From CAZWMK01 sp964635065 (lineage in GTDB: Bacteria > Pseudomonadota > Alphaproteobacteria > Sphingomonadales > Sphingomonadaceae): DNA of 7,566 bases. The stretch covers positions 1-7,566 of the forward strand of contig CAZWMK010000108.1 in the NCBI GenBank assembly GCA_964635065.1. The letters are read 5' to 3'. Position numbers and translations under genes: made by a program. This document shows positions 1 through 5,053 of the stretch, piece by piece. The notes below the pieces were generated by a model, which saw only the letters and a list, made by a program, of their open reading frames with translations, made no database searches and was not told the origin of the DNA. Numbering within the stretch: position 1 is the stretch's first letter; every line of letters begins with the position of its first letter.

Positions 1-27
1 CTGCAACAGAGTTTACAGGGGTGTCCA

Positions 28-984
28 ATGGCAACTTCCAAACCGCCCGTTACGCCGAAAGCCGCACAAAACGGTGCCGTAACGACGCCTGCCAAGCCGG
101 AAGTCGCCAGAGCAGCGCCGACCGCCGGGCGCGCTCAAACTGCTGCAACTGCAGCAAAAACACCGACTATCACTGCGCCGGTCAAACCGGCCATTCCCGC
201 CATTCTGGCTGCAAAACCGGGCGCGCCAACGGCTGTAGCCACCCCGGCTTCCAAGCCGGTGCCTGCCCCCCCCCTCGCCGCGCCGAAAGCCGCCGTCGAA
301 GCGCCTGTTGCGGCCAAAGCCGCCATCGCGCCTGCCGCAACCAAGGCAGAGGAGAAGGTTTCGGTGAAGGCACCCGCAGTCGCCGCCCACCCTGCTGCCC
401 GCAAGCCGAAAGTCGCACCGAAATCGAAAGTCGCTTCGGGTCACCCATCAACGCGCACGACAACTGCGACTGTTGCCGCCAAGCCTTCCACACAGGAGAT
501 CAAGACAATGACCACCAATGCCCAGAAGCTGACCGACGCCGTGACCGAACAGGCCGCCCTTGCCACCGAAGCTGGCAAGGCAGCCTTTGCCCAAGCCACC
601 GAGCGCACCCAGGCCGCGATCGACAAGAGTGTGAAGACCATGGGCGAATTCAACAACGTCGCCCGTGAGAACATCGAAGCGATCATTGCCTCGAACCGCG
701 CTGCCGCCAAGGGTTTTGAAACCATCGCCCAGAAGCTGAACGACTATGGTCGCAAGCATATCGAAGACACCACCTCGATCTTCCGCTCGCTGACCAGCGT
801 CAAGTCGCCGAACGATCTGTTCAAGCTGCAGAGCGATTTCGCCAAGAGCCAGATCGAGCACTTCGTTGCCGAATCGTCGAAGCTCAACGAAACCATGCTG
901 AAGGTCGCCGGCGATGTGATCGAGCCGCTGTCGGCACGCTGGGCTGCTGCCGCAAACAAGATGGCCACGGTCACGACCCGCTGA
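28..984 (+). CDS. Phasin family protein with Ala/Pro/Lys-rich N-terminal tail
   Basis: Phasins are small amphipathic helical proteins that coat polyhydroxyalkanoate granules in the cytoplasm. The 318-residue product has two parts. Residues 1-160 are almost entirely Ala, Pro, Lys, Thr and Val, with repeated AKP/APK-type units, so they look disordered and basic, like histone-H1-type or PhaM/PhaF-like tails. Residues 161-318 form the helical phasin part, with AQKLTDAVTEQAA near its start, then a NVARENIEAIIASNRAAAKG segment and SPNDLFKLQSDFAKSQIEHF, typical of the Phasin_2 family. The start at 28 follows AGGGG (17-21) at 6-nt spacing. A second good start lies inside at 508 (Met161), behind CAGGAGAT, and would make the phasin domain alone (158 aa). 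A run of nine C (266-274) lies in the tail. The family call is from motif recognition; tail binding to DNA or granules is inference. Confidence 0.87.
   Translation: MATSKPPVTPKAAQNGAVTTPAKPEVARAAPTAGRAQTAATAAKTPTITAPVKPAIPAILAAKPGAPTAVATPASKPVPAPPLAAPKAAVEAPVAAKAAIAPAATKAEEKVSVKAPAVAAHPAARKPKVAPKSKVASGHPSTRTTTATVAAKPSTQEIKTMTTNAQKLTDAVTEQAALATEAGKAAFAQATERTQAAIDKSVKTMGEFNNVARENIEAIIASNRAAAKGFETIAQKLNDYGRKHIEDTTSIFRSLTSVKSPNDLFKLQSDFAKSQIEHFVAESSKLNETMLKVAGDVIEPLSARWAAAANKMATVTTR
494..510 (+). promoter_or_regulatory. Internal ribosome binding site and ATG inside the phasin gene
   Basis: AGGAGAT (about 494-500) lies 7 nt before an in-frame ATG at 508, exactly where the low-complexity tail ends and the phasin domain begins. 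This is a stronger ribosome site than the one at the annotated start. It could give a short, tail-less phasin, or it could be the main start, in which case the upstream half is an extension. Sequence alone does not decide between these. Confidence 0.45.
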
Positions 985-1010
985 TATCAATCAGTTACGT
1001 CGAAGATCAG

Positions 1011-1042
1011 GGGCGGCCGTCACATGACGGTCGCCCTTTCTC
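1011..1042 (+). terminator. Rho-independent terminator after the phasin gene
   Basis: The arms GGGCGGCCGTCA (1011-1022) and TGACGGTCGCCC (1025-1036) pair over 12 positions with one G-U pair. The innermost pair must open, leaving a 4-nt loop. TTTCTCT follows at once. It lies 27 bp after the phasin stop and well before clpS, so it probably separates the two transcripts. Confidence 0.82.
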
Positions 1043-1058
1043 TATGACACGCACCATC

Positions 1059-1088
1059 TTGTTTGTTGACCTATGCCTGCCATATCAT
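1059..1088 (+). promoter_or_regulatory. Possible clpS promoter
   Basis: TTGTTT (1059-1064) and TATCAT (1083-1088) are separated by 18 bp and lie between the phasin terminator and clpS. The match to a housekeeping promoter is only partial, so this is a weak call supported mainly by position. Confidence 0.25.
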
Positions 1089-1142
1089 GACAGTCGCATA
1101 ACCGAGGCGTGACTGACTGTGGGCAGTGACAGAGAGTTGGTG

Positions 1143-1502
1143 ATGAAACCGTTGCTTGATCCGATGAACATGGCGGGAACTGACCGCGACGACGATCATG
1201 ATGGCGGCAGCCATACCGGCCTTGCCATCAAGACGGCACCCAAAACGCGCAAGCCTTCGCTCTACAAAGTGCTGATGCTGAACGACGACTATACGCCGAT
1301 GGAATTTGTCGTCCTGATTTTGCAACGCTTTTTCCGCATGAGCATTGAAGATGCCACGCAGGTCATGCTGCATGTCCATCAGCGCGGTGTCGGCGTGTGC
1401 GGCGTATTCACCTATGAAATCGCCGAAACCAAGGTCAATCAGGTGATCGATTTTGCCCGCGAGCATCAGCATCCGCTGCAATGCACGCTGGAAAAAGCCT
1501 GA
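1143..1502 (+). CDS. clpS: ATP-dependent Clp protease adaptor protein ClpS
   Basis: ClpS binds proteins with destabilising N-terminal residues and delivers them to ClpA of the cytosolic ClpAP protease. The ClpS core is clear: KVLMLNDDYTPMEFV, then a long helix, MLHVHQRGVGVCGVF, EIAETKV and the C-terminal HPLQCTLEKA. The N-degron pocket residues known from E. coli (Asn34, Asp35, Met40, His66) are matched by Asn, Asp and Met of the NDDYTPM motif and the second His of MLHVHQRG. A flexible acidic stretch rich in Asp and His precedes the core. From ATG 1143 the protein is 119 aa. A GTG at 1119 in the same frame would add eight residues, and an in-frame TGA at 1110 rules out anything longer. Neither start has a strong ribosome site. 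clpA, the usual neighbour, is not present downstream. Confidence 0.96.
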   Translation: MKPLLDPMNMAGTDRDDDHDGGSHTGLAIKTAPKTRKPSLYKVLMLNDDYTPMEFVVLILQRFFRMSIEDATQVMLHVHQRGVGVCGVFTYEIAETKVNQVIDFAREHQHPLQCTLEKA

Positions 1503-1607
1503 CCAGGCAAAGTCTGGTATTCAGATCACAGAGAACGGAAATTTCGGTTAGGCAATACGGCGCGGCTGCGGCATGATCTTCCGGCACAGCAGAACGGGAG
1601 AAGGCAA

Positions 1608-2087
1608 ATGGCCAAGCGCAAGGCGAATATCGGCATTGAAGACAATCAGCGCGAAGCGATCGCCGATGGATTGGCGCGGCTTTTGGCCGACACCTATACG
1701 CTTTACCTGAAGACGCACAACTTTCACTGGAACGTCACGGGGCCGATGTTCAACACGCTCCACCTGATGTTCGAGACCCAGTATAATGAACTGGCGCTGG
1801 CCGTCGATTTGATTGCAGAACGCATCCGCGCACTCGGCTATCCGGCACCGGGCAGCTACAAGGCCTTTGCCAAGCTCGCTTCGATCGCGGACGCCCCTGA
1901 CAAGGCACCGAAGGCGCTCGACATGATCCGCATCCTTGCCGAAGATCAGGAAGCCGTGGTGCGCACCGCGCGCGCCGTATTCCCGCTTGCCGATGCCGCA
2001 CACGACGAACCAACCGCCGATCTTTTGACTCAGCGCATGCAGGTCCATGAAAAAACAGCATGGATGCTCTCGGCCATGCTCGACTAA
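1608..2087 (+). CDS. dps: Dps family DNA-binding ferritin-like protein
   Basis: Dps proteins form 12-subunit shells that oxidise and store iron using hydrogen peroxide, and many also coat DNA, protecting cells in starvation and oxidative stress. The 159-aa product has the usual length. It carries the family signature HNFHWNVTGPMFNTLHLMFE followed by VDLIAERIRALG. The shared ferroxidase site is complete: His40, His52, Asp67 and Glu71 match the spacing of E. coli His51, His63, Asp78 and Glu82. The N-terminal tail is short (MAKRK), with only three basic residues, so tail-based DNA binding may be weak; that is inference. GGGAGAAGG lies a few bases before the ATG and supports this start. The gene stands 105 bp after clpS and is followed by a strong hairpin at 2131-2176. 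I see no clear OxyR or Fur site upstream. Confidence 0.96.
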   Translation: MAKRKANIGIEDNQREAIADGLARLLADTYTLYLKTHNFHWNVTGPMFNTLHLMFETQYNELALAVDLIAERIRALGYPAPGSYKAFAKLASIADAPDKAPKALDMIRILAEDQEAVVRTARAVFPLADAAHDEPTADLLTQRMQVHEKTAWMLSAMLD

Positions 2088-2130
2088 GTCGCGCAGCACC
2101 GTTTCAACTGACAGCAAGCCGATTCGGATT

Positions 2131-2176
2131 GCATCGCGCGGCAGCCGGCACCACGGCTGGCGCGCGATGTCTTTCC
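2131..2176 (+). terminator. Strong hairpin between dps and the MATE gene, probable terminator
   Basis: CATCGCGCG (2132-2140) pairs perfectly with CGCGCGATG (2161-2169). After a single G-G mismatch, CAGCCG (2142-2147) pairs with CGGCTG (2154-2159) around a 6-nt loop GCACCA. This gives 15 Watson-Crick pairs, mostly GC, followed by TGTCTTTCC. The T tract is short and interrupted but the stem is exceptional. It begins 44 bp after the dps stop. It also ends only about 38 bp before the MATE start, so it may instead lie in that gene's leader. Confidence 0.72.
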
Positions 2177-2207
2177 AGCCCGCACCAGACACAAGGACCA
2201 CAACGCC

Positions 2208-3584
2208 ATGACTGCGGGCATGACGAAACCCGGCGACCTGTCTGCCGGCTGGCCGGCGCTGACGCGACTGGCCGTTCCCGTGATCCTGTCGCGGCTTGGC
2301 ATCATGACCATGGGATTGACCGACACCATCGTTGTCGGTCGCCATAACGCCAGCGAACTTGCCTTTCATGCGCTTGCCTGGGCGCCGACCATGGTCGTCC
2401 TGACCACGGCTGTCGGCCTTCTGACCGGCATTCAGGTCATGACCGCCCGACGCCTTGGCGAAGGCCGGCCGGAAGCAGCAGGTGGCGTGCTGCGCGAAGG
2501 ACTGCGGCTGGCCCTCTTCATCGGCCTGGCCAGCGCGATCCTGCTCTATCTGGGTGCCGGGCCATTTCTGGCCGCGATCAATCTCGATCCGACGCTGGCG
2601 CGTGGTGCCACGGGTGCCACGCAGATTCTCGCGCTGTCGATGTTGCCATATCTGCTGTCGGTCGCCCTGACCTTCTGGCTGGAAGCCCTGGGACGTGCCG
2701 GCGTCGCCAGCTTGCTCATGTGGATCGCGAACATCGTCAATCTCCTGTTCAATCTCTGGCTGGTGCCGGGCATGCATGTCCCGGGCATTGAGGGTGCCAT
2801 CGCATCGGCCTGGGCGACATTCGGCGCCCGTGCGGCCCTGCTTGCCATGCTGGTGATCTATGTCTGGCGTTGGAAACAGGCCGAACGCTTCGGGCTTTGG
2901 CGGCCTGTTGGCACCGCAGGGGGCGACATGACGCATCTGCTGCGGATCGGATTGGCGGCGGCAGGCTCGCTGTTTGTCGAAACATCCGCCTTTGCCGGCA
3001 TGAATATCGTCGCGGGCTGGCTGGGCGCGCTGGAAACAGCTGGCTGGGCCATTGTCCTCAATGTCACGGGACTGATTTTCATGATTCCGCTCGGCCTGTC
3101 ATCGGCAACGGCGGTGCTGGTCGGCCATGCCTATGGTGCGGGCGATACGCGCGGCATGGTCGCTGCCGGCCTCTATGGCTTCAAGGCCACCATTGCGGTT
3201 CTGGCGTTGATCTGCCTTGGCGTCTGGGTGAGTGCAGATCTGATTGCAGCGGCCTACACCCGCGACCTGGCGGTGCGTGCGCTCGTCGTGCCCGCCCTGA
3301 TCCTGTCCTGCCTATTTTTCATCGCGGACGGGTTGCAGGTTGTTGCAGCCTATGCCCTCAGGGCCCGGAACGACGTCTGGTTGCCAACTGCCACCCATGT
3401 TTTCAGCTATGCCATGGTGATGTTACCGCTGGGCTGGCTGTTCGCACACCCCATGGGCCATGGGATCAACGGCATCGTCTGGGCCGTCATCCTTGCCAGC
3501 CTTCTGTCGGCAGCGCTTTTGCTAGGCCGTTTTGCGTGGCTGGCAAGGCCTCATCAGGGGACAGGACCGGCATCCGCATCCTGA
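2208..3584 (+). CDS. MATE family efflux transporter (NorM/DinF type)
   Basis: MATE transporters sit in the inner membrane and export cationic drugs, dyes or metabolites in exchange for Na+ or H+. The 458-aa length is typical. The N-terminal half opens with RLAVPVILSRLGIMTMGLTD and VVGRHNASELA, matching the first MATE helix with its conserved Pro and the following loop. The second half repeats the fold from about residue 240, including GLSSATAVLVGHAYGAGD, the usual pseudo-repeat of the Q.ARRLGEG loop in the first half. About 12 hydrophobic segments can be seen. AAGGA (2193-2197) precedes the ATG by 10 nt; a second in-frame ATG at 2220 is possible. An EamA permease follows after 50 bp. A perfect 9-bp tandem repeat (2604-2621) encodes GATGAT at residues 133-138. 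The substrate cannot be told from sequence. Confidence 0.95.
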   Translation: MTAGMTKPGDLSAGWPALTRLAVPVILSRLGIMTMGLTDTIVVGRHNASELAFHALAWAPTMVVLTTAVGLLTGIQVMTARRLGEGRPEAAGGVLREGLRLALFIGLASAILLYLGAGPFLAAINLDPTLARGATGATQILALSMLPYLLSVALTFWLEALGRAGVASLLMWIANIVNLLFNLWLVPGMHVPGIEGAIASAWATFGARAALLAMLVIYVWRWKQAERFGLWRPVGTAGGDMTHLLRIGLAAAGSLFVETSAFAGMNIVAGWLGALETAGWAIVLNVTGLIFMIPLGLSSATAVLVGHAYGAGDTRGMVAAGLYGFKATIAVLALICLGVWVSADLIAAAYTRDLAVRALVVPALILSCLFFIADGLQVVAAYALRARNDVWLPTATHVFSYAMVMLPLGWLFAHPMGHGINGIVWAVILASLLSAALLLGRFAWLARPHQGTGPASAS

Positions 3585-3634
3585 TCGCCACGAATCGGCT
3601 TGGCGGGCGGACCGATAGGGGGCACTGATGACCG

Positions 3635-4519
3635 GTGATCGATAAACTGCCCGACTATATGCGTGCCCCGGCGTGGATGATGGCCAGTTGCTGCGTCTAT
3701 GCCGCGATGTGGGCGCTGATCCGTCTGGCCAGTGCCGAGGTCCATTCCACGCTGATCGTCTTCATGCGCTATCTGGTCGGCACATTCATCCTTCTGACGC
3801 TTTACCGCAGTGGCTTCATCGACGTTTTGCGAACGCCAAGGTTCAAGGACCATGTCCGGCGCTCGTTGAGCGGCATCATCGGAGCCACCGCCTTGTTTTA
3901 CGCCATCGCCCATGCACCGATGGCGCAGGTTCTGGCGATCAACTATTCCGCGCCCCTGTTTGCAACCGTCGGCGCTGTGCTGTTCATGGGAGAACGCATC
4001 CGCATGCGCCGGGTCGCCACGCTTCTGGTGGGGTTCGCGGGTGTGCTTGTCGTGTTGCGGCCCGGCCAGCTCCCCCTGACGCCGGGGATCGTCGCCGCGG
4101 TCATCGCCGCGCTTTCGATTGCGACCGCCAGCATGTCGATACGCCATCTCGTTGGCATCGATCGCATGGAAACCGTGGTGGCCTGGGGGTTTCTCATGCC
4201 GCTGCCGGTCGTCGGCCTGATGGCGCTGCCATTCTGGACAGCGCCCAGCATGAAGGCCGTCGCCCTGATGATCGGGATTGGCGGCCTCGCTTATCTCGGA
4301 CAGGTCTGGATCACCCGCGCCATCCGACTGGCAGAAGCCGCCACGGCCGTCATGCCTTATGATTTTTTGCGCTTTGCCCTGACCACGCTGATCGGCGTCT
4401 CGCTGTTCGGCGAGCGTTTTGACGCCTACACATTGACTGGCGGGGGCATCATCTTTGCCTCGACCGTCTATCTCGCCTACCGCGAAGCGGTGGCGGCGCG
4501 CGCCGGGAATGCTGACTGA
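3635..4519 (+). CDS. EamA/DMT family inner-membrane transporter
   Basis: This is a drug/metabolite transporter superfamily permease, probably an exporter of a small metabolite. The 294 residues hold two EamA repeats, about 15-142 and 150-283, with some ten hydrophobic segments. Both repeats have the family's GER turn (MGERI at 118-122, FGERF at 258-262), and the first carries the usual NYSAPLFATVGAVLF helix and the GVLVVLRPG end. The start is uncertain. An in-frame TGA at 3629-3631 forbids anything upstream, leaving GTG 3635 or ATG 3659. Only GTG is near a ribosome site (AGGGGG, 3617-3622), at a long 12-nt spacing. The gene lies 50 bp after the MATE gene with no hairpin between them, so co-transcription is likely. 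The substrate is unknown. Confidence 0.92.
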   Translation: MIDKLPDYMRAPAWMMASCCVYAAMWALIRLASAEVHSTLIVFMRYLVGTFILLTLYRSGFIDVLRTPRFKDHVRRSLSGIIGATALFYAIAHAPMAQVLAINYSAPLFATVGAVLFMGERIRMRRVATLLVGFAGVLVVLRPGQLPLTPGIVAAVIAALSIATASMSIRHLVGIDRMETVVAWGFLMPLPVVGLMALPFWTAPSMKAVALMIGIGGLAYLGQVWITRAIRLAEAATAVMPYDFLRFALTTLIGVSLFGERFDAYTLTGGGIIFASTVYLAYREAVAARAGNAD

Positions 4520-4530
4520 GGCATCGGACC

Positions 4531-4563
4531 CCGGGCAGGGCGCAAAAGCCCCAGCCCGGTTGT
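4531..4563. terminator. Hairpin in the convergent gap between the EamA gene and mce
   Basis: CCGGGC (4531-4536) pairs with GCCCGG (4554-4559), and inside it GGGC (4538-4541) pairs with GCCC (4548-4551) around GCAAAA. TTGTG follows on the plus strand. It lies 11 bp after the EamA stop and 11 bp before the mce stop on the other strand, so it may end transcripts from both sides. The T tract is poor in both directions. Confidence 0.5.
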
Positions 4564-4570
4564 GTCTCGA

Positions 4571-4990
4571 TCAGTGCGCGTTTTTCGGTGTTTCCATCAG
4601 CTCGACAAGCACCCCGCCCATGTTCTTCGGGTGAACGAAGATCACCGGCGTGCCATGCGCGCCAATACGCGGCTCGCCCAGAACGGTTGCGCCCTTGGCC
4701 TTCATGTCGGCCGCGGCTGCGTGAATGTCGGGCACTTCGAAGCAGACATGATGCTGGCCACCCGCCGGGTTCTTTTCAAGAAACTTCAGGATCGGCGAGT
4801 TTTCGCCATAAGGCTCGATCAGTTCGATCTGGCTGTTCGGCGTATCGACGAAGCACACCCACACACCTTGCGCGGGGAGTGCGAACTTTTCGTGGATCTT
4901 GGTCGCACCCAAAAGGTCACGATAAACCTTCACGGCCTCGTCGATCGACGGGGTGGCGATACCCACATGGTTCAGGCGTCCGATGCTCAT
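4571..4990 (-). CDS. mce: Methylmalonyl-CoA epimerase
   Basis: The enzyme interconverts (R)- and (S)-methylmalonyl-CoA between propionyl-CoA carboxylase and methylmalonyl-CoA mutase, feeding propionyl-CoA into succinyl-CoA in the cytosol. The 139-aa product is a two-module glyoxalase/VOC protein of normal length. Module one begins GRLNHVGIATPSIDEAV; module two has GGQHHVCFEVPDIHAA and ends GGVLVELME. The four metal ligands known for the family (His, Gln, His, Glu) can be placed at His8, Gln54, His80 or His81, and Glu130. The start at 4990 is chosen because GGAG lies 6 nt before that ATG; the frame extends to an ATG at 5035, but the extra 15 residues are not conserved-looking. It lies 63 bp downstream of the receptor gene on the same strand with no strong terminator between them. 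No mutase or carboxylase gene is in the window. Confidence 0.95.
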   Translation of the reverse strand: MSIGRLNHVGIATPSIDEAVKVYRDLLGATKIHEKFALPAQGVWVCFVDTPNSQIELIEPYGENSPILKFLEKNPAGGQHHVCFEVPDIHAAAADMKAKGATVLGEPRIGAHGTPVIFVHPKNMGGVLVELMETPKNAH

Positions 4991-5053
4991 ATGCAACTCC
5001 TGTGCTGTACTGCCCGCGCCATACTCCCAAGGCATGAGAATGGCAAAGCCCGA

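Noticed and set aside
21..668. Second plus-strand frame (215 codons) overlapping the phasin gene
   Set aside because: Cys-, Arg- and Ser-rich low-complexity translation, a shadow of the Ala/Pro/Lys-rich tail in the next frame.
1502..1518. Small inverted repeat ACCAG/CTGGT just after clpS
   Set aside because: Only five pairs with a 7-nt loop and no T tract; too weak to call a terminator.
1548..2936. Long minus-strand open frame (462 codons) antisense to dps and the MATE gene
   Set aside because: Its translation is rich in Arg, Gly, Gln and His with no domain pattern, while the plus strand holds two clear protein families. It is a by-product of GC-rich codon use.
4991..5035. Upstream ATG extending mce by 15 residues
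   Set aside because: The added residues do not look like the epimerase family, and the ATG at 4990 has GGAG at ideal spacing.
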